Shown: positions 27,678 to 43,617, numbered from the stretch's first letter. The stretch is 64,000 bases of DNA from Stromatinia cepivora (GCA_014898415.1 RCTD01000023.1:1021150-1085149); one strand, 5' to 3'. Notes: generated from the letters alone by a model not told the origin. Numbers and translations are program-made.

Positions 27678-27986
27678 TATTATAAAAATTTTTATAATCC
27701 TTTATATCTTATAAAAAATCAAAGTGTATACTTTCCAATCAGAATGAAAAATCTACTAACCTTTACCAATCTACAAATTAATAAAGTAATCCTGATATCC
27801 TAATAAACAAAGATTTAATTTAATTAAGATGTATATCAGCTAAATAACCATTCATTTGTTCTATATATACAACTTTTGATTTATATAATCAAAAATAAAT
27901 TATTCAATTCTTTTACTCTACCAATCACGCGTACCATTTATTCCCCGATCCCTGAAGGTGCTCTGTAATCATACTATCCCGTGATA
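27678..27986 (+). repeat. 3' LTR of Copia II
   Basis: This 309-bp LTR has a heavily mutated 5' third but an intact 3' end (ACTATCCCGTGATA), and is followed by TSD ATAAG. Confidence 0.88.
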
Positions 27987-28146
27987 ATAAGTTATAAAGC
28001 TATATATATATATTATTAAAATCATTATTTTATTATATTAAATCATATAAATCGTAATATATATACACAAACGATCAGCTCATCAATTGATATAGGAGAT
28101 AAGAGATATCATATGATTAGCCTCCTATGGTTCACGATTCGTAATA

Positions 28147-30337
28147 TATATTAATTATTTTAGAATACAAAAACCAAATAATTCCTGGAAAAGAAATAAT
28201 TTTGAATAATAATTATATAATTGAAATTCAAATGGATTGATTTGAATCTTAAATATTTCAATCTTTATAATATAAATTCTTTTAAGCATTTATTTGAAAT
28301 TATAAATCTATAAGTTCTTTATAAATCGATCAAATGAATATATAAGGTATAACAATCTTTATAATGATTAAATTTCTTTTATAGAATATTTTGCTTGATT
28401 ATCTTAATATATATACTTTTTTTTGGAATATTAAGATTAATCAATTAAAGTAATCTTTAAATTATTTTTGTATATATTATAAAGAATTTCGATAATATAA
28501 TCAATAGATTTATATTCTATATTCTCTATATCAATATATTCAATAAAATCGGGATCTGTATTATTATTATAAATATCTTTTTGAATAATACTAATATCTT
28601 TATTTACAAAATATAATTACTTTTTAATAAAAAAATCAATTTCTCTAGTTTCTTCAATAAAAGAATCAATCGATATTGATATATCTTTATTATATACTTT
28701 ATTATTACTATCTAAAGAATTAAATAGATTGAATAATTCTAAATCGATTTTTTTATTCTTATTATTATCCTTCAAATTTATATCTATTTTTGAAATCAAT
28801 TTATTTATAAATAATAAATCTAAAGTATATTTGATAAATAAATTAAAAACTTTTCGATCTATAAAAATAAATAGATAAATAAAATCATCATAATTATCCT
28901 CATTTTGAATAATCGTTCTATTTATTTCGATATAATCTTGTATATCAAAAACTTTAATAAATTACTTAAACTTTTTTATAATATAAATATCGATCATTTG
29001 ATTAATAGAATCTATATAATAAATAAACTTTTCATTAAACATTATATTTCGAATAATAATAACTCTATTAAACTTGAATATCCATATATAATAAATCAAT
29101 ATACCTGAAATATAATCTATTAAATATCCAATATATATTCAAGAATTGATTTTGTACCATTTTCTATTAATTCCAGTTTCTTTATTTTTATTCAAAAAAT
29201 AAACTTGATATTTATATTTATAAATTCGATTTCAATTGAAACAAAAATTATTGGATATTTTTTTATAAATAAAAGATTATTTTTACAAAAATAATCACAA
29301 AATTATATATCAAATATTTTATTAAACGATTTAAAGGATTTAATTTTCAAAGGATTTATATTATATAAATAAATAACAATTTGTATTATTTCTATCTACA
29401 ATTTATTCAATAAATCCATTATAATCTATATTTTTATTTATTTTGTAATTATTTCTTATCCTATATATTCTAATTCTTTATTGAATTCATATATATAAAA
29501 CAAAAATAATTTCAATTCGATACTTTTTTGTTTGATCTATTTCGCAAATAATACTATTCTCATAATTCCAATAATAAATATATCATTATTCTATTTAATC
29601 TTTATAATCACTAAACTATATTTACAAGAAATTCAAACTACAAAACTTTGGTTAATCACAAATACTTTATTATATATTTTACAATAAATAAAATATAAAA
29701 AAATCTTATTATTATATATTTCTTTGATTAATAAAAACTATAATACATTATTATATTCTTTATCGAAATCAAAAAGATCCTATTGGATTTTGTAAAAAGA
29801 CTAAAATAACTAATAATCATTTGAAATATAAAGAATAATTTGTTTTATATAAATACAAATATAATCAATACAATTAGAATAAATGATATCTTTTTTTTTG
29901 ATATTTTATATTACAAATATTAAATATTCAAAAATTCCCTTCCCTAAATATTCAAAACATTTATATTATATTTTATTTATATTTTCTCTTAGAAAAAACA
30001 AATCATAAAAACAATAAAATACTTTATTTATTTTTTTACTTATTATTGAATATATTATAAAAAGATTACTTATAAAAATAAATAAAAGAATATTCGAATA
30101 AATAGAAAATGATTTATATTCTAAAAATACAACATTTTCAATATAAATATATTAAACAATTATTATACTATTTATATAATTTCCTTTACAAAAAGTATAA
30201 TCATATCCTAAAAACTATAAATCAGCTTTTTTCAATCGAATCTCCAAAATGATATTTATATAAAAATCAAGAATAAATATTATATTATTTAAAACCAAAT
30301 CATTATTAAAATAATTTTCTTTCTTGATAATCCCTTT
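28147..30337 (-). mobile_element. Copia III: antisense internal fragment of the Copia II family
   Basis: The reverse complement matches Copia II positions of about 23740 down to 21565. For example, complement 28617-28799 (KIDINLKDNNKNKKIDLELFNLF) matches 23100-23215, and complement 30215-30330 (FYINIILEIRLKKADL) matches about 21630-21690. The left end abuts Gypsy A, which presumably inserted here; the right end abuts another LTR. It is heavily mutated, with no LTRs of its own in view. Confidence 0.8.
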
Positions 30338-31749
30338 TATTACAGAAAGTCTTACAATCCTCTGTATCCTACAAAAGATCAAAAGTATACTTTCCAATCA
30401 GAATAAAGAATCTTCTAAACCTTATCAATCTTTTTGATTAATAAAATGATTCTGATATATTAATAAATAAAGATCTAATTTAATTAAAGTATTTATTAAT
30501 TAAAGTATTTATTAATTAAATAATTATTTATTTGTTCTATATATATAACTTTTGATTTATATAATTAAAAACAAATTATTTAATTTTATTTATTCTATTA
30601 ATCATATATATCATTTATTTCTTAATTTCTGAAAATGTTTTATAATTATATTATTTTATAATAATTATTGAATATTTAAAAAATTATTCTTTAAATATTA
30701 TTTTTATTTTATTTATAATTCAATATTTATACTAATTTAATTATCTTTATTTAATATAATAAAAAATTAAAATGATCTTCTTTTTATAATCCATATTCAA
30801 TAATTAAAATGATATCTATATTTAAACAATAAATATCAAATTTAAGGAATCTGGGATTCAATTAATCTAAAAAATGATTTGTTTATTTTTATATTAATTT
30901 TATCTATTTCAAATTCCGATTTAATAAATAAATCTATCTATATTTAAATCGATTAATTCTCAATTAAATCATTTGTTTTACCCTTTATTATCGATTTCCA
31001 AATCAAATATAATTAAAAGAAACAAACTCAATATCAAAAGGAATTTTCGGAATATTTTATAACGATTCAATTTAAAAAAGATACAAATAAAGATATTAAA
31101 ATAAAAGATTCTGATAATAATATATCGGGATTCATTTTTAATAAATCTATTATTTTATTCTTAATCATTTTTTAAGAAATCTCTTTCGAATTTATCTTTC
31201 TTTAATTGAAATATTGATATTGATAATAAAAATATATATAAAATCATAAAACATTTTATAATATTTACAAATAAATCAAATCATTAATTAATCAAATATA
31301 CTTTATAGAATTATCCATTTTCAATCAAAATATTATAGCTTTTCTATTTAAAATAATTATTAATATATTCGAAAAGAAATTTATATTTATAATAATTATC
31401 ATTAAATTTATAATACTATAAGAATATCGATTTGTTTTAATACAAACCTTATTCAGCAAAACTAATCTTATCAAATAATTTAAGGATTAAATTATAATCT
31501 ATATCAAAATTCTTATATCCAAAATCATTGAAATATAGAATGAAATCATTATCAATATTTCTTTAGAAATTATTGATACCAAAATATTTCCAATTTGAGT
31601 AAATATTATAATTATATAGATTAAAATAAATAATCAATTTGAATTATCTAATCTTTTATTCAAATAATTCAAAAACATTTTTGAAGAATTAATCTTTTAG
31701 GATTCTATCTTTTTTAAAAATTAAAGAAGAAATATATTCTTTATTTTTT
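30338..31749 (+). mobile_element. Copia IV: 5' LTR and truncated internal region of the Copia II family
   Basis: Positions 30338-30663 are a Copia II-family LTR starting TATTACAGAAAG, with an extra tandem copy of ATTAATTAAAGTATTT near 30495-30525. Positions 30664-31749 align with Copia II 19863 to about 20995. Similarity stops abruptly at about 31749, where GC-normal sequence begins, so the 3' part was lost. It sits in the antisense Copia III fragment. Confidence 0.82.
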
Positions 31750-31940
31750 TTTATTGTCGGCTTGCCGACACCAAAAGCTTGCTGTACGCGTGCGTACCGC
31801 AATTTATCCGGTATAGATAGCAAAAAAAAAAGAGAACTTCGCTTAAGTGAGTCACGATCTAAGCGATCCTATTGGTCATTAATATCTTCTTTTGGCATAA
31901 GCTTTAAAACCTCAGGCATATCTGACTTGAAACTTTTCAA
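31750..31940. other. GC-normal scrap at the transposon-island border, possible coding fragment
   Basis: Base composition changes abruptly. The segment opens with the palindrome TGTCGGC-TT-GCCGACA (31755-31770). The complement of about 31940-31755 reads with one stop and a poly-T run as MPEVLKLMPKEDIND...DRLDRDSLKRSSLF...LRYARVQQAFGVGKPTI, which looks like a gene or transposase piece I cannot identify. The + strand is also open through here, so strand and identity are uncertain. Confidence 0.35.
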
Positions 31941-32376
<436 letters not shown>

Positions 32377-33175
32377 GAATGAATAAGAATGAATTATTTT
32401 AATTTAATTATTTATTCTAAATGAGATTCTATTATAATAAGATTTTTAATATATTTTAAATATATTTTTAATAATTTAAATAATAATTTAAATAAATTTT
32501 CTCGAAAAGCCAGGGGTCCGGGGAGCGCAGATCCCTGATTAGATTAAGTTGAGTCGAGTATTATATTATATTCTCTTGATTATGAATATAAATAAAGATA
32601 TATTAGATATCTAGTATTTATAAATTGAAATATCTAAATATAATTGTAGTACTAAATATAACTCTTAATAAATATCTGGATATAATGAGATTAATATCAT
32701 TATTTTACTCTGATAATTTGAATGTTCTACTAGAGTAAATGATTTAAAAGTTACGAATAATATATTGAATCTCCCAAACAGAACAAATGCTTTAAATAGT
32801 ATAGGTCTTTCAATCTATATCAATATCTCTAGTAGTCTAAACGTTTAAAATGATTTGAATGATATAAATAGTTTGAAAACTTTAAAACAAATACTCATAA
32901 TCATATCACATTATATCACATTTCATATCCTTCGGCAAGTAGGCAGGCAGACATCAAATCATTTAACATCAAAAAAGAAAATTGTTGGTGAGTTGTTACA
33001 AGGCTTAGCTTTAAAAAAAAGATGCGATAATCAGAGGATTTCTTTTTCTGTCTCGGACCTTCTCAAGTCTGTACACAGCCCAAGCTCCAACGCTGCCTAC
33101 CCCTTCCATTTTTCATTCATCTTCGTCTCTCATCCTTCTGGAATTATACACATCATCCCCTATTTATCATCTCAT
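32377..33175. other. Intergenic transition between transposon island and atp2 3' end
   Basis: No convincing gene is seen. A short imperfect hairpin, CAGGGGTC...GATCCCTG (32511-32537), stands out as GC-rich between AT-rich flanks. The sequence stays AT-rich to about 33040, then becomes gene-like; the last part is probably the atp2 3' untranslated region. Confidence 0.6.
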
Positions 33176-36620
<3,445 letters not shown>

Positions 36621-37244
36621 CTTTACGGATGAAGAAGAGCGTTGAAGATGGGAGTGGAGATACAAAGATCGATGGAGGTATGATATTGCAAAAAAGAGGA
36701 CGTAAATTGAAGCCAGCAGCAAAATGAGCTTCTCGACTAATTTGTTAGCGTATACCCCCACGTGATGGTGTAAATTCCGACTTCCCGTTTTGACCCGAGT
36801 TGAAGTCAACAACAACATTGGTACGGTAACATTGGTATCAACAAGATGAGATCAATAGTTGGAGAAAAATAGATATTATAAATGTTTTCAGAAAATTGAG
36901 ACATTCAAATTTGAGATGTATCGGATGATAACTCAAAATATTTTTCTACTTTGTCAACCCAATAAAGAATGAGCACATATGGGACATTTTATTTTCTCAC
37001 CAGAAATATATTTTGGTTGGGTGGTGCGGGGAAAATAAGAAATTCTATTTTTTTTTTTACTTCGCTGCAATGCTGCAATGGCTCACATATAAAAATAAAT
37101 CTATCAACATGAGAGGTATTGAACTACTGAAAAGCAAAGTCTTCATATTTCTCCATCTCCATTGCCTCACTCATATTTTCTTGATTTTACCCCTCATCTG
37201 TTCACCGCATTTGCCTATCAAAGTAGTCATTCTTCATACTAATT
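36621..37244. other. Intergenic: atp2 promoter and branching-enzyme 3' region
   Basis: atp2 is transcribed leftward from here, and the branching-enzyme stop is at 37245. No ORF of substance is seen. A poly-T run lies at 37049-37059. No recognisable regulatory motif could be assigned. Confidence 0.6.
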
Positions 37245-39597
37245 TCATAGCGTAGATTCGAGTGCCAACACCTGTGTATAATTAGTCTCTTGTATTAGTC
37301 AGATCAATGGGAAACTTACAACTGCTGTACGGGTTGGAATATATACTTGAATAAAGTTCTTCCTGTTGTTCCATGCAAAAGGTGTTGTGAAGAAGCGTGT
37401 TCCAGCATCAATTCTTTCGAAGCCTCCGACATCCTTGGTGTCAGTGTTAAGAACAACTTTGTAAGTACCCTCCTGTTCGATACCGACTCTATAATCTGGA
37501 AAACTTTGTGTTGGATTGAAATTGAAGATCCATAACAAGCCAGCTCGTTCAAAGACAATGACCTTATCGGACTCATTCTTTAAACTGATGTAAGCTTGGT
37601 CACTATGTAACCATCCATACTTTGCCTCGAGGTGTTGCATGTGAGCATCAAATTCGTTCAATGCTCTGTAACGAAGAAGTTCATCATCTGGAAGGTTAAA
37701 TTGACGTCGAGCATACCAGAAGCTATTGTTATTGCCTTCGCGAGGGAAGTCGAGCCATTCTGGATGACCGAATTCGTTACCCTCGAAATTTAGATAACCT
37801 TCACCTCCAAGGCCATGAGTCAAAAGGCGAATCATCTTGTGTAATGCCATTCCACGCTCGATGATTGGCGTGAACTCTGTGAGTCTTGACATATTTGTAT
37901 ACATCTCTGCGTCACACAGGTGCATCATGATAGACTTATCTCCAACCAAGGCTTGATCGTGACTCTCGCAGTATGCAATAGTCTTCTCACCATGGCGTCT
38001 GTTTGTTAAAGTAAAGCAGATGCTTCCGAGATCCCATTCATCATCTTTCTTCTCTTTGAGGATCTTGATCCACATATCGGGAATGGCCATGGCGAGTCTG
38101 TAATCAAATCCTACTCCGCCAAGTGCTAATGGTAAGCACAAGGCAGGCATTCCTGATACATCTTCTGCAATAGATATTGAGTCTGGGTAAAGTTGGTGCA
38201 ACATCTCATTGGCAAGCATGAGGTAGACAACGCCATCCTCATCAACAGCTGGACCAAAGTACTCATGATAGCCTCCAGAAAATCCCGTCCCAATACCATG
38301 ATGAGTATAAAGCATGCTCGTAACACCGTCAAATCGAAATCCGTCAAAGTTGTATTCATCCATCCAAAATCGTAAATTACTCAGCAAAAATCTCAAGACT
38401 TCGTGAGATCCATAATTGAAAAGTCTACTATCCCATAACTCATGCTTTCCTTTTGGACCTTCATGGAAATAGCAGCTGTCTGTTCCATCAAACTCATTGA
38501 GTCCGTCTAATACATTCTTGGATGCGTGACTGTGGACTACATCAAGTAGAACAGTGATACCAAGCCCGTGTGCGGTATCTATAAGCTCTTTCAGCTCATC
38601 CGGTGTACCATATCGACTGCTTGCAGCAAAGAAACTGTTGATTTGGTAACCAAAACTTGCATAATATGCATGCTCCATGATAGCCATGAGCTGAATAACA
38701 TTGTAACCCAAATGATGTATCCTTGGTAGCATGTTCTTGGTGAACTCCTTGTATGTAGAAACTCGTAATTCTGGGGATGAGATTCCAACGTGTGCCTCAT
38801 ATACCCTAACACTTTTTGGCTTCTTTGGTCTGGGATGTTTAAAGACATATCGTTCGGATTCAGGTGGATTCCAAAACCGAGCGTCGTAAACTGGGGAGAC
38901 GGAGAGATCTTGTGTGACATATTTGATCCATGCAGGAATTCGTTCAATTCGTTCGCCGGAAGGTGTAATCATAGAGATCTGGTGGGGTCAGTGAGGGGCA
39001 ATAACTCAGCTATCAGCACGGCAGCTTACCTTGATCTTAGCATTATGTGCGATGGCTGGTTTACCATCCTTTGCTGGTAGAACGATTTCGAAAACGCCGA
39101 ATGGGTCCTTTTTCATAGGATGAGACTCGCGGCTCCAATCATCTACAAAATGTTAATGCGCAATGTCCTGGGGATTATGGCAGATGGGAGAGAAATACTG
39201 AATTCACCAATCAAGAATGCTTGAGTGGCACTCGGAGCCCATTCTCTATATGTAATATTGTTGTTCTTATCGACATTGAATCCAAACTTCTCGGTGCCCT
39301 GGTATGATTAGCTATGATCCAAGAATCCATAGGAGCTTCACGAACTCTGCTAAATTTCTCAAGGCCACCTTCTGTATCGTCGATAGTTTTGATCCATTGT
39401 TGTGCTTTCGAGAATCTGTGCTTCAGTGAATCTCTGAATGGTTCGAGCCATGGATCAAGCTGAATAACACCTAGGTTGGTCAGTAACTGAGTATAACCAG
39501 AGAATCCTTTTAACTTACCAGTTCCATCATTTGGTACTCCTTTTGGTGGTTGATCCTCCATGATTGAAGTAGTTGCCAGTTCATTTACATTAGCCAT
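37245..39597 (-). CDS. GBE1: 1,4-alpha-glucan (glycogen) branching enzyme, GH13
   Basis: This cytosolic enzyme cuts alpha-1,4-glucan and reattaches it in alpha-1,6 linkage during glycogen synthesis. Exons: 39597-39519, 39470-39346, 39298-39199, 39142-39030, 38978-37320 and 37271-37245, giving 700 residues, the usual family length. The N-terminal CBM48-like module ([19 protein letters not shown]...FLIGEFNDW) precedes the GH13 barrel: [22 protein letters not shown], nucleophile Asp356 in DGFRFDGVT, acid/base Glu411 in SIAEDVSG, Asp480 in ESHDQAL, then an all-beta C-terminal domain. Using donor GTATTT at 39198 restores the conserved GEFNDW; the C terminus LALESTL comes from a 27-nt last exon. 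All five introns are 47-56 nt. An AGGGG stress-element-like sequence lies upstream. Confidence 0.95.
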
Positions 39598-40533
39598 TCT
39601 CGCAGATATTGGTTTTGACAGATTCTATGAGACTGGGGAGTTTAAATTTGAGTTTTGTTGGAGAAAGTCGAGCTAGTACTAAGTGCTCTCCGGATTTGAG
39701 GAGCTATGATGATGATGGGGTATGATGGTATATTTAGCTTAACTCTCTTCTAACCGCTCAAACAAGATAAGGGAGGGGCCGTTTTAAATAATTCAACTGT
39801 GGATAAAAAAAGATCTGTCACAGTGAGAATAGAAAAGAAAGCAAATTTTCATTCAAATTTATGATATTTTTGTAGAGAAATATCCTGCGGTGCGGGGGTC
39901 TTGTCCCCCTTTCTTTTTTTAACCATGTTATTACTTGCCATTTTACAAGTGGCTACCCAAGTGAATGATTGTTTCCTATTCTGGATCTGCAGTTTCTTTT
40001 TCTTCTAAATAGGCTGTTAAAAATGTGAGCTTTTCTCTCGAATTTTCCAGCCTGAACCAGCCCAACTACTAGGGATGAACAAGTGGGAAAAAGACCTTGT
40101 TGTAAAAGCCTGAAACCAATGCTGCCCCTGCTATTAGTAGTCAACCTGACTTACATGATAGTGACGTCGATCCCTGTCAAATGAGAAAATCGACGAACCA
40201 TCAGTGAAAGAACTATCAGAAATAAATTGTCAACATTAAATTAAATTTCTCCAAGGAAATATATATAACCCTGAGATGTTAATTTGAAGCTATTCAGATT
40301 TGGCCAAGTAGAACCTCTCACCCCGCAACAACAAAACATGGGTATAGCGTCGGTTACCGTAGCTCGACTCCAAGACCGAATCCCTTTGTCTCACATTCAC
40401 GTGCATTGCAGTGCAGCCTCGAATTCAAATGAATTAGGTAGCTTTGCGATCAAAGTTGATACTTTTGCACACGTAATATTGGTGTCTTTCATGATTATTT
40501 TGTTGCTCAGATGAGAAAATTCAATTCATCAAT
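39598..40533. promoter_or_regulatory. Divergent promoter region between branching enzyme and ClpX-like gene
   Basis: Both genes start outward from this 936-bp region. A GGGAGGGGCC block (39772-39781) contains AGGGG, the core of fungal stress-response elements, and lies about 175 bp upstream of the branching-enzyme ATG. A GC-rich inverted repeat GGGGGTC-TT-GTCCCCC-like stretch (about 39894-39909) stands out in AT-rich surroundings. The short + ORF at about 40284-40514 shows no conserved features and is likely 5' leader. Confidence 0.5.
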
Positions 40534-42458
40534 ATGTCCCCGATGTCGGGACTGAACCGGATTTCCCTCTCCAACCCTCGACTTCTAAGAACTTGCCACC
40601 GGTCTTTTCACATCTCATCTATTAGAACCTATCGAGATGCACAATTCCGACGCTCAGATTATGATGGTCAAGGTTGGACTTCATCATATGAGCCTGGTGT
40701 CCCAACAAAGGGTCCTCTATCTCAAGCTTCTAAACATGGCGTACCATCTCTCACTCCTCTATCACTGAAAAATCATCTGGATAAATTCGTTGTCGGACAA
40801 GATAGGGCGAAGAAAGTCACATGTGTGGCTATCTATAATCATTATCAACGAATTCGAGAATTAAGGAGACAGGAAGCTGAGGAGCAGGAAAGGAGGGATC
40901 AGTATAGTAGGAGACATTTATATGAGCGGGAACGTAATAGCCATCCAGTTGACAGTAATTATATCTACACTTCATATGACATGTCAATTCTAACACAATA
41001 TTAGATGAATACGTTGGTCACGCCATCCACACCGCCGACCTAAATGCTCCATATCGTGAACGCGAGTATGATGAAGAACCTGAACTGGGTTCTAGACCGC
41101 TAGACGATCCCTCACAAAACCGCACCATAATTGAGAAGTCAAATCTTATGTTATTAGGGCCTTCCGGTGTTGGGAAGACCTACATACTCCAAACCCTCGC
41201 CCGTGTTCTCGAAGTTCCCTTTGCAACCGTCGATTGTTCTTCTTTAACCCAAGCTGGCTACATCGGCACCGACATTGAATCTTCCATCGAACGCTTACTC
41301 CTCGCTTCCTCCCATTCCGTCCAAAAATGCGAAACTGGCATAATCTTTTTCGACGAAATCGATAAGCTCGCCAAACCAGCTGTCATGACTCATGGCCGTG
41401 ACGTATCAGGTGAAGGAGTTCAACAGGGTCTTCTGAAAATGATCGAAGGAACTACTATCACTATCAACGCCAAATCTGATAAAAATGCGACCAACTCAAG
41501 TCGAGGAATTGATCGTGGAGGACGTGAAACAAGTCCCCCAACTAGAAGCGAACAGTATACAATTGATACCTCGAACATCCTATTTGTATTCGCCGGTGCT
41601 TTTATCGGACTCGAAAAGATAATCTCTCAACGTCTATCTACTGGTTCCTCCATCGGTTTTAATTCCTCTCTCTCATCCTCATCCTTCTTCTCCGCCAACC
41701 CAACAAAAGAAACAGAAAAAGACATCCTCACCCACACCACCCCCACTGACCTTCAAAACTACGGTCTCATCCCCGAACTTCTCGGCCGCATCCCCATAAC
41801 CACTTCCCTCTCCCCACTTTCCCTTCCCCAATTAGTATCCATCCTCACCGAACCACGCAATTCATTAGTGAAACAATATACCGCTCTATTCGAAACCTAC
41901 GGTTCTCACGGAATCATCCTAAAATTTACAAAATTGGCATTAGAAGCTATTGCATCGAGAGCTCTCTACGGTTCTCCGTCTGGAAACACTCGAGAAAGCA
42001 AGGGAAAAGGAGAAAAAACAGGTATTGGAGCAAGAGGTCTCCGCTCGATTATGGAAAACGTCCTGCAGGAAATTATGTTCATAGGTCCCTCCTCACCTAA
42101 TATCCGCTATGTACTTGTGGACGAAGCATTTGTTAAGGGTATCGATACGCAATCTTCTCAATATCATACTCCCGCCTCTTCCTCTTCCTCTTCCCCTTCT
42201 AAATCTATATCTCCATCTTCCTCAAGTGCAGAGAACTTGGGCAGAGAAGGAATAGATGGAAATGGCGAAACACGACTCCCCCGCTGTTTCTCCCGCAATC
42301 AACGCAATATTTTCGAAGAAGCACTAGAGCAAGAAGAAGAGCTGTGGAAACAGCGAAATGGGATTTCGGAGGGCAGGGAGAAGAAGGAAGGAAGTGGAAG
42401 TGATAAATCCATGGAAAGTTTTCAGGAATATAGGGTTGTGGTTGAGAGTGGGATGTGA
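40534..42458 (+). CDS. mcx1: Mitochondrial ClpX-type AAA+ unfoldase (Mcx1-like)
   Basis: This ATP-driven protein unfoldase is predicted for the mitochondrial matrix. Exons 40534-40954 and 41005-42458 encode 624 residues. The N terminus is Arg/Ser-rich and free of acidic residues (a likely presequence), and lacks the Cys4 zinc-binding domain of bacterial Clp[19 protein letters not shown] begins the AAA+ core, then Walker A GPSGVGKT (192-199), [16 protein letters not shown], Walker [10 protein letters not shown] (about 253-261), and [17 protein letters not shown]. The C-terminal small domain has [18 protein letters not shown]. Insertions rich in Ser and charged residues and a long low-complexity C terminus distinguish it from bacterial ClpX. 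Yeast Mcx1 works without ClpP in haem synthesis; that role here is inference. Confidence 0.9.
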
Positions 42459-43617
42459 GGTGAGGTGAGGTGAGGTGAGGAAAGCTGAGCTTATGAGATG
42501 AACTTGTGCGTTGCTTGCAAGGAAAACTCTTCTCCAACCAACATATGGAGTGAAGCGAAGAGGAGAGCGAGAGGTAGCGCGGGCGAAAGGAGACGAGAGG
42601 AACGAAACACAATGCAATGCAACGCAAACAGACAACCCAAGAAAGAAAGAACCAACCAACGATCAAAACCCCTTTCCATTTATAACAACACACAGGTATA
42701 GTACAGTGAGCGGTACTGCTACGAACGAATAAGTTCATGGATCTCATACGTGACGGGATATTTTTCACATTTGACTTTAGCTGGCGTACGGGGTTTGTTT
42801 GATATATGTAGGCGAGTAGGCGAGTAGGCGAGTAAGCAGTCAGTCAGTCAGTCCGTCAATCAGGCAGTTACTTAGTTCCATATCGATTTAATCTTGATGT
42901 TGATGTTGATCTTGATCTTGATCTTGAGCAAAAGCGAATTTTGTAGATAGGCTGGTAGGCTGGTACGCAGACAGATAGGCAGATATGAAATGATCTGTAA
43001 TGAAAATGAAGAAATAGTATCTGAACTCCTGACTCTTGTTTTGCGTGTGCATTGTGCATATAAGAAAGATATTGAATCGAATCGAATGAGGTGATCTTAT
43101 TATTTCACAAATTGGATACCCACCAGTAGGTATATGAAGAACATCACATCTCTAGCTTTGAGAGCTTGAGTCAATTTTGAAACTCTGCTTCGAGATCTCT
43201 AGTTTCGCTCACAAAATCACGAAATTCAATGTTCTTCCAAACATGCACAAATCAAAGTCATTCACGAACTGTTGTACAAATGCTGCATTGTAAAAATTCG
43301 ATCTCTCATCTCTGCCGCTCATTCATCATCCTTTCATTCCCTCCCCCACTCCCCTCCCCCTTAAATTCTATGCACAAGCTTTCCTTCCCATCCATGATTT
43401 CCTTTACAAGAAATTCCTCCCACTCCCCAATCATCTCAATATTCCATCCATTTTCTATCACTTCCATCTTCCAAGGCTCACATTCATCCAACAAAAGAAA
43501 AATAAGGTTTGTATGCAGGTAGTTTTGAATAGCCAAGCTTCCATGATTACGAGTGGAGGAAACGAGGTTGTATTCTTTTCTTTTCTGGCTTTATGTATAG
43601 TTGGTCGAAGGAAGGAT
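42459..43617. other. Intergenic with clustered short tandem repeats
   Basis: This region lies between two 3' ends (ClpX-like + and cox5 -). It holds GGTGA repeats (42457-42480), GTAGGCGA repeats (about 42810-42834), GTCA/CAGT repeats (about 42836-42868) and TTGATST repeats (about 42895-42928). Several long open frames on both strands overlap each other here without conserved features; I see no gene. Confidence 0.6.

Larger units (their letters stand above)
19554..27986 (+). mobile_element. Copia II: full-length second-family Copia retrotransposon inserted in the Gypsy A 5' LTR
   Basis: This 8433-bp element has 309-bp LTRs (19554-19862 and 27678-27986). TSD ATAAG occurs at 19549-19553 and 27987-27991. 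Sequence on both sides is the two halves of the antisense Gypsy A 5' LTR (19278-19553 carries the LTR end and gag start; 27992-28146 carries the LTR beginning). The 5' LTR begins intact (TGTCACGG), while the 3' LTR begins TATTATAA, showing C-to-T and G-to-A in the same 8 nt. Integrase, RT and RNase H remnants of a Copia type different from Copia I lie inside. About 1.9 kb beyond RNase H is unexplained. Confidence 0.9.
1..28146 (-). mobile_element. Gypsy A: RIP-degraded Gypsy (chromovirus-type) LTR retrotransposon, fragmented by five insertions, left end off-window
   Basis: This antisense element of the same family as the Gypsy at 12229-19272 survives as pieces 1-1580, 1891-3451, 10311-11740, 12050-12228, 19273-19553 and 27987-28146. 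The complement of 1386-1586 reads as the C-terminal end of a Gypsy reverse transcriptase (FENKEKYQ...KKYEFNIIY...SEKIEIIEN) and matches the other copy at about 15820-16010. Positions 1-400 match its integrase zinc-binding and core start. The right end (28146) is the mutated start of the LTR: the complement of 28085-28146 matches the first ~60 nt of the LTR at 12229. Every junction closes cleanly on the sense copy when the inserted element and one TSD are removed, so the piece list is well supported. The 3' LTR and left TSD lie outside the window. No intact ORF remains. Confidence 0.88.

Noticed and set aside
42205..42768. 187-codon minus-strand open frame over the ClpX-like 3' end
   Set aside because: It overlaps a well-supported gene in antisense; its composition reflects repeats and Ser-codon complements.
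43229..43522. 97-codon frame near the cox5 3' side
   Set aside because: It has no conserved features; C/T-rich low-complexity DNA keeps it open.
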